Shown: positions 1 through 9,015, numbered from the stretch's first letter. The stretch is 64,000 nucleotides of DNA from a bacterium (GCA_015075175.1 JABTUV010000013.1:61355-125354), one strand, 5' to 3'. Numbers and translations: made by a program. The notes: a model not told the origin generated them from the sequence alone.

Positions 1-171
1 CGTCATGGCGCTGTAAACAATGCGCCGCGTCTCTTCCGGCGTGAGCACCGGATGGTTGGTCGTGGGGACCAGCTCGCCGTCCAGGCGCAGCATGGGCGGC
101 ACCCCTGCCACGATGTGCAGGTCGGAGGCCTTGCTGGAAATCATCTCGCGCAACAGGTCAACCAGTTCCAC
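1..171 (-). CDS. pilT: PilT-like twitching motility ATPase, N-terminal fragment cut by window edge
   Basis: The minus strand reads 57 codons from a GTG at 171 to the window edge. The peptide contains the hallmark start of PilT/PilB-type ATPases: a short amphipathic helix, then SSKASDLHIVAGVPPMLRLD and a segment ending in TPEETRRIVYSAMT. In this family the region forms the PAS-like N-terminal domain of the hexameric retraction ATPase. A GGGAG sequence lies six bases upstream of the GTG, which decided the start. It follows pilQ on the same strand, as expected for a type IV pilus cluster. The Walker motifs lie outside the window, so PilT versus a PilB/GspE-type extension ATPase rests on N-terminal similarity alone. 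Confidence 0.75.
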   Translation of the reverse strand, partial: MELVDLLREMISSKASDLHIVAGVPPMLRLDGELVPTTNHPVLTPEETRRIVYSAMT

Positions 172-202
172 GGTGTTCTCCCAAGTCAGGCGGAGCGGAA
201 GG

Positions 203-240
203 GAATGGGACCCATGGGACGTATGAGACCGATGGGACTT
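203..240. repeat. Decanucleotide microsatellite, tract 1
   Basis: Imperfect tandem copies of a ten-base unit related to GTCCCATAGG (minus-strand reading). It sits in the gap between the pilQ stop and the pilT start. The same unit recurs at 1978-2014 and 26204-26250. Confidence 0.7.
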
Positions 241-299
241 TTTCCCGCGGCGCGGGTTCGACTCCCGAGCCGGCTTGTTCCGTGCTCCGCGTGACGCAC

Positions 300-1943
300 T
301 TATTCATCCTCTTTGCGGGCGTCGCGTCGCTCTTTCTCTTCCTCTTTGCGTTGCTGTGCGGCGGCCTTCTCGGCCTCCTTCTGCGCCTTTTCGGCCTGCC
401 GCGCCGCCTGTTCCGCCTGCTTCTGCGACTGACGCCGGGCCTCCTCTTCAGCCGCCAGGATGGCCTTCTCACGCGCCTCGATCTCCGCCAACCGCGCCTT
501 CTCCGCCTTCTGGGCGCGCTTCTGCCGCTCCTTCTGCTGATATTCGTAAGTCTTGTCCCTCAGCGCGTCGAAGTCGGAGAGCGCCGGCCCGAACTCCGCC
601 AGCGCCGTCTCCTGCCGCGGCGTCAGCCGCTGATGCTCGCGGATGACCGTGGGCGTCAGGAATAGAATCAGCTCCGTCCGCTCCTCGTCCGTGCTCTTCT
701 TCTTGAACAGGGGACCCACCAGCGGCACGTCGCCCAGAATCGGCACCTTGTCGTAGCTCCGCGACAGGTTGGTGTTGACCAGCCCGCCCACCGCCACCGT
801 CTGCCCCGACAGCACGATCAGGTCATTCTCCGCCTTGCGCCGCTGCACGTCGAAGGCGTTCGAATTGCCCAGCGTGACGCGCGGACCCGCGATGCTCTGG
901 TCCACCAGCGTGTGCATCACCACGTGATCGTCTTCGGTGATGTGCGGCGTCACCAAGAGCTTGATGCCCACCGTCATGAACTGCACCGACTCGGTGATCA
1001 CGCCCTGGGACACGTTGGTCTCCACGAAGGGAATCTGGTTGGTGATGTCGATGCTGTTGGTCTTGTTGTCGAGCACGATGATGTTGGGATTCTGCAGCAC
1101 CTTCACGCTGGTCTTCTGGGACAGCGCGTTGAGGAAGCCGGTGACGCTGCCGAAGCCGCGGGTGTAGCCGAAGTCCAGGCTGCCGCCGGACAGCAGGCGG
1201 TTGGCGGGCGCCGTCAGGGCGCGCCCCAGGTTGCTGTCGCCGGTCAAAGACAGCCGGTCGCCGGAGTCCGTCGCCTTCACGAAGCCCCAGTCGATACCCA
1301 GGTCCAGGTTGTCGCCCAGCGTGATCTCGACCAGGTGCGCCTCGACGTTGACCTGGGCGCGCGGGCGGTCCATCGCCGCCAGCACCCGCCGCAACTGCGC
1401 GATCCCCTGCGGCGTGTCCTGCACCACGACCGAATTGGACTCCTCGTTGACCGAGATGGTCCCCTGCGAGGTCTTCAGCTCCTTCAGGCCCGCCTCCAAC
1501 TCGCCCACCGACAGGTACTGGGGCGTGATCACGTCCACGTCCAGGATGGCGCGCTCCTCGCCCAGCCGCGCCGCCGGCAGCACCACCACGATGTTTTCCG
1601 AGACGATGTAGGAGAGGTTGTTGAGCCGCAGCACGGTCTCCAGGGCGTCCTTGACGCGCACGTTCTCGAAGTAGACGGTCGCCGAGCCCTGCACCTCGGG
1701 GCCGACGGCGATATTGAGGTTGGAGAACTTGGCGATGCCGCGCAGCACCCCCTGCAAGGGGGCGTCCGAGAAATTGAGGCTGTCGATGATGATGTCCCCC
1801 TGCGGCCCCAGGTCCTTGCGATTGGCGGCGACCGAGGCGCCCTCGGGCGTCTGGCCCCACAGGGGCGCCCACAGGAGCCCGAAGAGGATGAGGGCGGCCG
1901 CCCACGCGCGCCGTCCGCTGTGGATTCGTGTTGCCGTGCTCAT
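300..1943 (-). CDS. pilQ: PilQ-type outer-membrane secretin with charged C-terminal tail
   Basis: Secretin that would form the outer-membrane ring for a type IV pilus or related secretion machine. From the ATG at 1943 the protein is 547 aa: a signal peptide (about residues 10-30, ending LWAPLWGQ), an STN/N0-like domain (about 55-110), a secretin N1-type domain (about 130-195) and the C-terminal secretin barrel domain (about 285-455, with VPILGDVPLVGPLFKKK near its end). The last 82 residues are an unusual Lys/Glu/Ala/Gln-rich, probably coiled-coil tail not normally present in PilQ. An upstream in-frame ATG at 2144 would add a peptide read through the decanucleotide repeat and is unlikely. It lies downstream of pilM, N, O and P on the same strand. 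Confidence 0.9.
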   Translation of the reverse strand: MSTATRIHSGRRAWAAALILFGLLWAPLWGQTPEGASVAANRKDLGPQGDIIIDSLNFSDAPLQGVLRGIAKFSNLNIAVGPEVQGSATVYFENVRVKDALETVLRLNNLSYIVSENIVVVLPAARLGEERAILDVDVITPQYLSVGELEAGLKELKTSQGTISVNEESNSVVVQDTPQGIAQLRRVLAAMDRPRAQVNVEAHLVEITLGDNLDLGIDWGFVKATDSGDRLSLTGDSNLGRALTAPANRLLSGGSLDFGYTRGFGSVTGFLNALSQKTSVKVLQNPNIIVLDNKTNSIDITNQIPFVETNVSQGVITESVQFMTVGIKLLVTPHITEDDHVVMHTLVDQSIAGPRVTLGNSNAFDVQRRKAENDLIVLSGQTVAVGGLVNTNLSRSYDKVPILGDVPLVGPLFKKKSTDEERTELILFLTPTVIREHQRLTPRQETALAEFGPALSDFDALRDKTYEYQQKERQKRAQKAEKARLAEIEAREKAILAAEEEARRQSQKQAEQAARQAEKAQKEAEKAAAQQRKEEEKERRDARKEDE

Positions 1944-1977
1944 GGTCGTCAATCGGTTCCTCTCTTTCGCCCTCGAA

Positions 1978-2014
1978 TAGGACGGATAAGACCTATAAGA
2001 CCTATAGGACCTAT
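1978..2014. repeat. Decanucleotide microsatellite, tract 2
   Basis: Four imperfect tandem copies of AGACCTATAA/AGGACCTATA-like units between pilP and pilQ, upstream of the secretin start codon. Same family as 203-240 and 26204-26250. Confidence 0.75.
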
Positions 2015-2042
2015 GCCAACTCTGCGGCCTCTGCGTCTCTCT

Positions 2043-2070
2043 GCGCGGCGCGGCACGCTGCGCGACTACG
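2043..2070. repeat. Palindromic GCGCAGCGTGCTGCGC-type repeat
   Basis: Copy of a short dispersed repeat whose core pairs with itself (GCGCGGCACGCTGCGC), followed by ACTACGG. The pilP stop codon lies inside it. Other copies are near 19343-19372, 40860-40886 and 62517-62533. Confidence 0.6.
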
Positions 2071-2584
2071 GCTTGACCGGGGCGGGAGCGGAACTCTGGT
2101 CGCGGCCCGCTCCCCTCCGTTCGTCTTCTTCCACCAGGCGCCAATCGCTGGAGGCGGCGTGCGTCCAGCGATGGCCCTGGTATTCCAGCGTGATCTTGTT
2201 CTTCTGGATGCGCCGCAACAGGATGCCGGCGTCGCCGAACACGTCGCCCTCCTCCACCAGTTCGCCGTTAATCACCGCCAGGGCGAAGCCGGGGCGGATC
2301 AGAATCGCCTCCAGGTTGAAGGGAGGCGGGACGAACTCGGTCGGCGTGGGCGTGGGCGGCGCAAATGAACGCGGCAACTCGCCCGGCCGCAGCGTCGGCG
2401 TCGGCGTCGCCGTCGGCGTGGGCGGCTGCGTCGGGGTCGCGGTCGGTATGATCAGCGGCACGAAGGGATTGCGCTGGCCGTGACGATTGTAGCGGAACTG
2501 CGGTCCGGCGCTCTCCTGGGCGGTCACCGAGACCAGTCCCAGCATCGCCAGGGCCGCCGCCAATAGCAAAACGATCCGACCCAT
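2066..2584 (-). CDS. pilP: PilP-like pilus assembly lipoprotein-like protein
   Basis: Protein of 172 aa with an N-terminal signal segment (ending SVTAQ), then GQRNPFVPL, the conserved PilP/GspC-like element that in the family contacts PilNO and the secretin. A Pro/Thr repeat linker (PTPTATPTPTLRPG) spans about residues 50-80, and a compact beta domain follows (about 88-150). No lipobox cysteine is evident, unlike classical PilP. In pilus systems PilP links the inner-membrane PilM/N/O complex to PilQ. It sits directly upstream of pilQ. The assignment rests mainly on gene order and the NPFVPL motif. Confidence 0.7.
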   Translation of the reverse strand: MGRIVLLLAAALAMLGLVSVTAQESAGPQFRYNRHGQRNPFVPLIIPTATPTQPPTPTATPTPTLRPGELPRSFAPPTPTPTEFVPPPFNLEAILIRPGFALAVINGELVEEGDVFGDAGILLRRIQKNKITLEYQGHRWTHAASSDWRLVEEDERRGAGRDQSSAPAPVKP

Positions 2585-2683
2585 AAAGGCTCAACCTCCC
2601 GCCCGGCCGCCGCACGAGGCGACGGCCTTCACCCGATCTTGTGAGTTGTCTATGGTCTCGTCGCGGTAAACTGTCCGCTCGTT

Positions 2684-2785
2684 GTCTTACTCTTACTCTT
2701 ACTCTTAATCTTAATCTTAATCTTAATCTTGGTCTTGCTCTTAATCTTAATCTTACTCTTACTCCTGCTCCTAATCTTTCTCTCT
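2684..2785. repeat. Hexanucleotide CTTAAT/CTTACT microsatellite, tract A
   Basis: About 100 bases of degenerate six-base units CTTACT, CTTAAT and CTTGCT between pilP and pilO. It faces tract B (2934-2980), which carries the complementary units on the same strand. Confidence 0.9.
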
Positions 2786-2862
2786 ACGGCCATCATATCC
2801 CGTCCCAGCTATCAACTGCGCCCATCGCGTGTTGAAAACACAGCCGCGCCAGTCGGGCGTGG

Positions 2863-3500
2863 TCAGCATCGGTAGCGTCTCCTGACATGCGGAGATGTCT
2901 CTCCAGCGTTGGATCCTGCTTGGATAGGAAATACGAGCAGGATTAAGATTAAGAGCAAGAGCAAGAGTAAGATTGAGATTTCGCCGTTGTTGATGACCAG
3001 GCCGTCCACGCGCATGAAGCGCTCGCCGTTCTCCACGTCGTTGATGAAGCGACCCAACCCGTGGTAGTCCACGCGCAGGTTGATCTTCATGGCGATCTTC
3101 TCGTAGCCTTGTCTTCCTGGGCTTCGCCGCGGACGCCCGCGCGCGCCGCGTCGGTGATGCCCTCCAAGGCGTCGAAACGGATGTTGTTTTTGGCCCCCAG
3201 CATGTTGAGATGCCGGAACAACTCGTCATAGTTGCTGGTGCGCGGCAGGCGCCGTTCCTGCGCCTCGATTTCGGGGCGCAGCCGGTTGTACTGGTCCTGC
3301 AGCGACTTCAGCCGACCCGCCGTCTCCTTCATGTCCGCCAGCGTCTTCTCCGCTTCGGCCAGCTTCTTGTCCAGCGCGGCGATCTTGGTGCGCGTGTCGT
3401 TGACGCCGAAACCCGGGGCGAAGATAGAGGCGGCCACCACCGCCAAGACGATGATGCCGACCTTGATCAGGTTGTTGCGTTCCTGCGGCGTCAGAGCCAT
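2863..3500 (-). CDS. pilO: PilO-like pilus assembly protein, frameshifted and 3'-altered by repeat
   Basis: The first 137 codons (3500-3087) encode a transmembrane helix (LIKVGIIVLAVVAASIF), a heptad-rich coiled coil and the start of the ferredoxin-like domain. A one-base slip near 3095 changes frame, and reading resumes as GYEKIAMKINLRVDYHGLGR followed by FINDVENGERFMRVDGLVI, the conserved PilO core. The C-terminus then runs into hexanucleotide tract B and reads as poly-Leu/Ile before stopping at 2863. PilO pairs with PilN in the inner-membrane platform. The slip looks like a short homopolymer error, whereas the repeat-derived C-terminus appears to be a real structural change or an assembly artefact. 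Confidence 0.75.
2934..2980. repeat. Hexanucleotide ATTAAG/AGCAAG microsatellite, tract B
   Basis: Complementary-orientation copy of tract A, about 150 bases away, lying inside the 3' end of pilO. The two tracts could pair into a long imperfect stem. Confidence 0.9.
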
Positions 3501-3512
3501 GATTGTACCTCG

Positions 3513-4247
3513 TCAGCTGCGTGCCGCCGCCGCGGCGGCGTCCGCCACTCTCTCGCTGCCCGTCTTGTCCTGCGGCTTGCCCTTGCGCGCTTCCATGTTC
3601 ACCTGCATGGAAATCCGGAACCGCCACACCGGCCGCTTGGCCCCGGGCGCGCTCACGTTCGGCAACCATTCCTCCGCCCGCTGATACAGCGGCTTGATCT
3701 CGCCCACGATGTCGGCCATGAAGGGCGAGTTCTGCAGCCGGCTGATGAACTCCGCCACCAGCGTCTGCCCGTTGGCCAGATCCTCGGTCACTCCCGTCAA
3801 CGTCAGCGTGGTGTACTCGACCTGCACCGTCCGGGTGGTGCGGGTCTCGCCCTGCATGACCACGCGCTGTTCCTGCTTCTTCTCCACTTCCATGCGAATC
3901 TCTTCCAGCCACACCTTGGCGGGGGCCAGGTCGCTGATCTGGTTCAGCTTGCGGGCCACCTCAGGACCCGAGAAGAGCAGCTCGTCGATCAGCGCCTTGC
4001 GTTTCTGCAACTGGTCCAGGCGGGCCTGGTAGTCCTGGGCGATGGCCACGTCGGCCTTGTAGGCGTTCTGCTCGTCCTCCACCGCCGCCAGCCGCGCCCG
4101 CCGCCCCGACAACTCGTGCCGGTAGTAATAGGCCACCGCCAGTGAACCCGCTGCCAGCACCCCCGCCAAGAGCATGATGACCGCCTGGTTGGGTTGGGGC
4201 GCGGTGACGCGCTTGCGCTGGGTGGGAAGAAGATTGATGGTGATCAT
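3513..4247 (-). CDS. pilN: PilN-like inner-membrane pilus assembly protein
   Basis: Protein of 244 aa that starts MITINLLP, the conserved cytoplasmic PilN motif known to bind PilM. It has one transmembrane helix (about residues 22-44), a coiled coil (about 48-95) and a periplasmic ferredoxin-like domain (about 100-215). The C-terminus is Ala-rich. It lies between pilM and pilO, with only 12 bases to pilO, so co-translation is likely. Family length is usually about 180-220 aa, so this one is slightly long. Confidence 0.85.
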   Translation of the reverse strand: MITINLLPTQRKRVTAPQPNQAVIMLLAGVLAAGSLAVAYYYRHELSGRRARLAAVEDEQNAYKADVAIAQDYQARLDQLQKRKALIDELLFSGPEVARKLNQISDLAPAKVWLEEIRMEVEKKQEQRVVMQGETRTTRTVQVEYTTLTLTGVTEDLANGQTLVAEFISRLQNSPFMADIVGEIKPLYQRAEEWLPNVSAPGAKRPVWRFRISMQVNMEARKGKPQDKTGSERVADAAAAAARS

Positions 4248-4254
4248 TCGTTTA

Positions 4255-4320
4255 ATCCCCCCTGACCCCCCTTGTTAAGAGGGGACACGATTCCCCCCTG
4301 GCCCCCTTTGTCAAGGGTGG
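4255..4320. repeat. Two CCCCCCTTGTTAAGGGGGG-type palindromic repeats
   Basis: Two tandem copies (about 4255-4280 and 4291-4320) of the C-run/TTGTTAA/G-run palindrome between pilN and pilM. The family also occurs at 15157, 15380, 16887, 16926, 17938 and 46764, where it reads as SPLNKGG-type peptides when translated. Confidence 0.8.
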
Positions 4321-4350
4321 GACGCTCCGGCTTCCTGCTCAGGTTCCGTT

Positions 4351-5709
4351 TCATGACTTGTGGAAGAACGACCGCAGCGACAGCCCGATGCCGACGCCCA
4401 GAAGCGGATACAACGCCTCCGCCTCCTGCCGGCTCATCTCCGAGCGAATGCGGGTAAGCGGCTCCAGGCGATGGCACTTCACGTCCAGGACGTGCTCGAA
4501 GTACTTCTCGATGTTGCGCATCTTGGACAGCCCGCCCGACAGGATGATGCGGCTGATGACCTCCCCGCCCAACTGGTTCTCGTAGTAGAGAAACGAGCGC
4601 TTGACCTCGCCGATGATCTCGCCGATGAAGTGCTCGCAGATTTCGGCGACCCGCTGCCCTTCCGGTCCGTATTCCAGGGCGGTCGCGTCCACTTCCGGCG
4701 TCAACTGGTCGATGGTGCGCGAGATGTCGGAGAGAATGTCGCGCGGAGCGGGTTGACTGAGCTTGATTTCGGGTTCCGGCTCGGGCGTCTCGTAGAGCGA
4801 CTTGAAGTCGGCTTCGGATTCGTCGTAGAGCGACCCGCCGGGCTTCTCCTTCTCTTCGTGGAGCACGTGGCCGCCGGAGAGGAGATAGTCGTCGTGGGAG
4901 GGAGCCTGCGCGCCGGGGCCGCGGCTCTCGCCCGTCTGCGCCGACAGGAGAATGCCGTACTTGTGCGTCAGCCCTTCCGCCTCCCGGCGGTCCACTTCCA
5001 ACTCCCCCGTGATCGCGTCCAGGATGTTCCTACCGCCGATGGACAGGTCGCGGGTGAAGCGCGTCACCCCGTCGCGCAGGATGGCCACACTGGTCGTCTG
5101 GCCGCCGATGTCCACCAGGGCTACCGCCTCGCCCGCCTTGATGGCCCCGCACTCCGACAGGGCGTTGCAGAGCGCAAAACTGGCCACGTCGATCACCACC
5201 GGCTCCAGCCCCGCGTCGCGCAAGAGCGAGAGCCGCTCCTCGATCACGTCCTTGCGCACGGCCACGATCAGCACTTCCGCCACCCGGCTGTTCTCGTGCT
5301 CCAGCTCGCCCAGCTTCTGGAAATCGAACACCACGTCTTCCATGTCAAAGGGGATGAAGTCGCGGGCCTCTCCGCGCACCGCGAACTCCAGGCTCTCTTC
5401 CGAGGCGTCGAAGATGGGCAGGCGCAGGATGCGCACGATCACGTTCTCGCCCGACACCGCGGTCGCGACCCGCCGGGTCGAGAACTTGTGCTCGCGCATC
5501 AGCGTCTTCAGCGCCGCCAGCGTCGCCCCCCGCCGCTCCGCCGGGTCCGTCCCCGCGCTGATGGGTACGATCCCGTAAGGCGCCAACTGGTAGCCCCGCT
5601 CGTCGCGGTACAACTCCACCCCCTTCACCGAGTCGTACCCGATGTCTAAACCGATCAGGTTTTTTGATCTGGAAACAAGGCCGGTTAATCGCTCCACAAT
5701 GCCCGACAA
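4351..5709 (-). CDS. pilM: PilM, actin-like cytoplasmic ATPase of the pilus platform
   Basis: Protein of 452 aa with the FtsA/actin-like fold. Phosphate-1 motif is GLDIGYDSVKGVEL (about residues 20-33), phosphate-2 motif is ALVDIGGQTTSVAI (about 196-209) and the adenosine motif is IILSGGLSKMRNIEKY near the C-terminus. PilM binds the PilN N-terminus. An acidic insert of about 60 residues (around 258-320, rich in Glu/Pro/Ser) makes it about 100 residues longer than typical PilM. It is the first gene of the pilM-N-O-P-Q cluster, and a good sigma-70-like promoter lies upstream. Confidence 0.93.
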   Translation of the reverse strand: MSGIVERLTGLVSRSKNLIGLDIGYDSVKGVELYRDERGYQLAPYGIVPISAGTDPAERRGATLAALKTLMREHKFSTRRVATAVSGENVIVRILRLPIFDASEESLEFAVRGEARDFIPFDMEDVVFDFQKLGELEHENSRVAEVLIVAVRKDVIEERLSLLRDAGLEPVVIDVASFALCNALSECGAIKAGEAVALVDIGGQTTSVAILRDGVTRFTRDLSIGGRNILDAITGELEVDRREAEGLTHKYGILLSAQTGESRGPGAQAPSHDDYLLSGGHVLHEEKEKPGGSLYDESEADFKSLYETPEPEPEIKLSQPAPRDILSDISRTIDQLTPEVDATALEYGPEGQRVAEICEHFIGEIIGEVKRSFLYYENQLGGEVISRIILSGGLSKMRNIEKYFEHVLDVKCHRLEPLTRIRSEMSRQEAEALYPLLGVGIGLSLRSFFHKS

Positions 5710-5802
5710 CAGATCACCCTCCCGTTTGCGCCGCTCGACGCGTTCCCCCCGGAACTACCCCGGACAGCCTGTTCTCAAGGCCTTCTTTCGCTCGGCAAGC
5801 AG

Positions 5803-5830
5803 AGTATAACGCGAATCCATCAATATTCAA
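5803..5830 (-). promoter_or_regulatory. Predicted sigma-70-type promoter of the pil cluster
   Basis: Minus strand: TTGAAT (5830-5825), a 16-base spacer, TATACT (5808-5803), about 95 bases before the pilM start. It lies in an AT-richer gap (5710-6010) with no other recognisable gene. Confidence 0.5.
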
Positions 5831-6010
5831 AAAATGGCCTGGAGCTTTGCACGACTGTAATAATTTGTTATGCTCTTCCGTTCGCGGCAGGGCCACCGGG
5901 AAAAACTTAAACCCATATAGCATCCCGCCGTGGTTAAACTTAGTCTTTGACGGATATTATGTCAATGACCAAATTCCCACTTCGGGTTTTCGGCGGTTCC
6001 AGCCGAATCT

Positions 6011-8090
6011 TTACGGGTTTTCCGATTGGGACGGGCTTTCCTTGAGGTTAGTGAGCTTCTCTTGAACTTGGTTGTTAGACGGGTCCAATTCCAGCGCCCG
6101 CAGCCACTGCTCGCGGGCTTTTTCGGGCCGCTTGGCGGCCAGGTACGCGTCTCCCAGATGGTCGATGATCGGGTGAATCAGGCGAGAGCCGGGCCGCCCG
6201 CTCCAGCTCCGCGATGGCCTCCTCGACTCGCCCCTTGCGATACAAAACCCAACCCAGGCTGTCCACGATGCTGCCGTTGTCCGGCGCCGCCTCCAACGCC
6301 CGGCGGATCAGTTGCTCCGCCTCCTCCAGCCGCATGTTCTTGTCGGCGAAGGCGTACCCGAGGAAATTGAGCAGATGCGCGTTGCCCGGATGCCGCGCCA
6401 GATACTGCCGGGCGACCGCTTCCATCTCCTCCAGCCGCCCCTCCTCCAGGTAGGTCTGCGCGATCAGCATGGCGGCGTCCTCATCGTCCGGATCCAGGCC
6501 GGCCGCCTCTCAGCCGCCGCCCGCGCCTTCCTCGTAGCGCGCCAGCGAAAGCAGCGTCTGGGCGCGGAAATCGTGAATGAAACCAGTTGCTTGCGCTTTT
6601 CCGGCTCCGCGGAGGCCGAGGTTCCACCAGCCGCGCCGCCGCTTCCAGATGCGGGCAGCACGGCCTCATGATTCTTGTCCCGGCGATACAGTTTCGACCA
6701 GGTTGATGTGCACGTCCAGGGCATCGGGATTGCGCTGGATAGCGGCTTGAAGGCCGCCTTGGCCTACCTCCTCCCGCCCATGTCCAGATAGGCCAAAGCC
6801 ATCCCCTTGTCGGCCAGGTGGCCGTCCGGATCGGCCTGCTTCAGCAACTGAAAGACCCGCAGCGCGCTCGAAGCGTCCCTTGACCAGTTGCAGGTACGCT
6901 CCACCCATCTGAAACGCCAACCGGTGCGCTTCCGCGCTGCTCGATGCAGCCGCAACACCTCCGCAAGGTACTCCTCCGACTTGGTGTACTGTTTGAAGGT
7001 GAAATGCAGATAGGCCAACATGCGCAGGCCCTCTTCGTCGTTGGGCACGATGCGCAGCACGTCCTCGAACCAGTCCGCCGCCGCGCGGTGGTCCCTGGGG
7101 ACTGCCGTATTTGACCAGAAGACGCGCCAGGCGGCGGCGCGACTCACGTCGTCGCGCTGGCTGTGGGCCATCAGCGAGTAAATGCGCTGGGCGTCGCCGA
7201 CGTCGCCCTTGCCCTCCATCGCCTCGGCCAGGGCCAGGTAGGTCTCGCGGTTGGGATACTTCTCCAGCACAAGTTTGAACTGGTCGATGGCGGCGTCATA
7301 CTCGCGCAGGCGCAGCCGGCACGCCCAGGGCATGTCGCACCGGCAGCTTGCCCGGGTCGCGCTTGAGCAGCCTCGAACCAGCGGGCGGCGGGCGCCCAGT
7401 CGGACTGGTTGTAGTACTGCTGCGCCATGGCCGCCAGCGGCGTCGTCGCGGGAGAGGCTCCAGGACGCGCTCGAAGACGAGGTCGGCGCCTGTCGCGTCG
7501 CCCACGGCGTAGAGCGCTTGGGCGTAGGTCATCAGCACGTCCGCGTCCCGGGGCGAGAGCCGTGCGGCCTCCTCGGCCACGGGCAGGGCGGCCTCCGGCG
7601 ACCCCTGCTCTAGGCGCAGCCGGGCGACTTTCCAGAGCAATACAGAGGTGACGCTGGCCGCCGCCAATGCCTCTTGATAGGCGGCCAACGCCTCCGCCGG
7701 ACGGCCGTCGCGCTCCAAGAGCATGGCCCGCATAGTGGCATGGCGGGCGGCCGCTTCCGCCTCCGCCGCCGCGGTGGGCGCAGGCGGCGCGATCGGCCCC
7801 TCGACCCTCATCCCCGGCTCCGCCTCGCGCGTCGCCGCCGGCGGGATCACCTCAAGTACCGGCGCGACCGGCGCAATCTCCCCCTCCGGCGTGGCCGCCG
7901 GAATTCTCGCCTTCTCCAACTCCTCCTCGTCGCGCCGCTCCTGCCGCCGTTCCTGCCGCTCGGCCTCGCGCTCCAACGCCTCTCGCGCCGGCGTCTCACC
8001 CCTCCGCAACCCCGGCACACTCACCCCACAGCTCCATAAAAAGGGCAAAAGCAACGCTAATATCAAAAAGATCAAACGACTTGTTTTCAT
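6011..8090 (-). CDS. TPR-repeat lipoprotein, multiply frameshifted
   Basis: Starts with a lipoprotein signal (LLPFLWSCG, lipobox Cys about residue 21), then an Arg/Glu-rich stretch, a Pro/Ala linker and many TPR units, for example RDGRPAEALAAYQEALAAA and AEQLIRRALEAAPDNGSIVD. The true C-terminus is read at 6011-6070 (ending in KESPSQSENP). At least seven frame changes occur between about 7460 and 6170, so no single frame is open. Intact it would be about 690 aa of tetratricopeptide repeats, probably an outer-membrane or periplasmic scaffold. It lies downstream of nadK on the same strand. The dense slips fit local sequence error at least as well as real decay. Confidence 0.75.
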
Positions 8091-8100
8091 CCGATATCCC

Positions 8101-8988
8101 TTACGGTTTCTGTAACCCGCCCAGATAGAACTTGTTTCTTAAAACGTCAAAATAGGTCCGCCGCGGCGACTTGACGAGTATGAACCAGTACTTGTCGCCG
8201 CACAACTCGACGCTGCCCTCCGGCGGGACCTCCAGGTTGAGCTGGCCGTCCACGGTAGCTACCACCGTCTCCTCCCCCTGGCCCGTGACCTCGAATCGCA
8301 GCCGATCGTCGGCGCGCAGCACCAGCGGCCGCGCCGCCAGCGTATGCGGGCAGACTTGCGTGACGATGGTCGCGTCCACGTCGGGAACCACGATGGGGCC
8401 GCCCGCCGACAGCGAGTGTCCCGTCGATCCCGAGGGCGTCGAGACGATGATGCCGTCGGTGCGAAACTCGATGGTCGAGCTCCCGTTAACCGTCATGCGC
8501 ACGTGAAGCAGCCGGCGCGCGGAGAAGCGCGCGATGTACACGTCGTTGACGGCGGCGGTCTCCGCGACCAGCCGGTCGCTCTTGTCCCTCACCTGGCAGG
8601 CCAGGGCGCGTCGCCGGGAAGTGGAATAATCGCCGTTCGCGATATGTTGCAGCACTTCCGGCAGCTCGGGCACGGAAGCGCTGGCCAGGAAACCGAAGTT
8701 GCCGATCTTGACACCCAAGAGCGGCACGGGCCGGCGGCAGTAGGCGCGCGCCACCGAAAGGAGCGTGCCGTCCCCCCCCAAGACCACGATCAGATCGCTC
8801 TCGTTCAATACTTCCGGCTCGGGCCGGCCGGATTCCCCCAGCCGCGCCGCCAATTGCTCCTCCACCAGCGGCTCCAGCGACAGGCCGGCGACCAGTCGCA
8901 CCGCATCCCGCGCCACCGCGCAGGCTTCCGGCTTGTCCAGATTGGCGATCAGTCCGATTCTCCGGGGCGGCTCCATCCCGTGCTCCAC
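8101..8988 (-). CDS. nadK: NAD kinase
   Basis: ATP-dependent phosphorylation of NAD to NADP in the cytoplasm. The 295-aa protein has the GGDGT motif (VVLGGDGTLLSVAR, about residues 68-81) and the second signature STPSGSTGHSLSAGGPIV (about 183-200). A dinucleotide-binding NDVYI segment replaces the usual NEV. Length fits the family. The start may be either of two Met codons five residues apart. It lies 27 bases downstream of the prepilin peptidase and ten bases upstream of the TPR lipoprotein, so the three probably form one transcript. Confidence 0.95.
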   Translation of the reverse strand: MEHGMEPPRRIGLIANLDKPEACAVARDAVRLVAGLSLEPLVEEQLAARLGESGRPEPEVLNESDLIVVLGGDGTLLSVARAYCRRPVPLLGVKIGNFGFLASASVPELPEVLQHIANGDYSTSRRRALACQVRDKSDRLVAETAAVNDVYIARFSARRLLHVRMTVNGSSTIEFRTDGIIVSTPSGSTGHSLSAGGPIVVPDVDATIVTQVCPHTLAARPLVLRADDRLRFEVTGQGEETVVATVDGQLNLEVPPEGSVELCGDKYWFILVKSPRRTYFDVLRNKFYLGGLQKP

Positions 8989-9015
8989 CGCGCGCGGCGT
9001 GACGATTGCGCGCGC

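Noticed and set aside
254-272. A GGTTCGACTCCCG stretch that looks like a tRNA T-loop
   Set aside because: No acceptor, D or anticodon arm can be built around it; it is part of a GC-rich repeat.
300-2144. Longer pilQ start at 2144
   Set aside because: The extra residues read through a decanucleotide repeat (RSYRSYRSY) and lack a signal peptide at the start.
2684-2980. Hexanucleotide tracts as a CRISPR array
   Set aside because: Six-base units without spacers; simple sequence, not repeat-spacer structure.
3210-5649. Long open frames on the plus strand opposite the pil genes
   Set aside because: High GC gives long antisense frames; they show no recognisable domain, while the minus strand encodes PilM-N-O.
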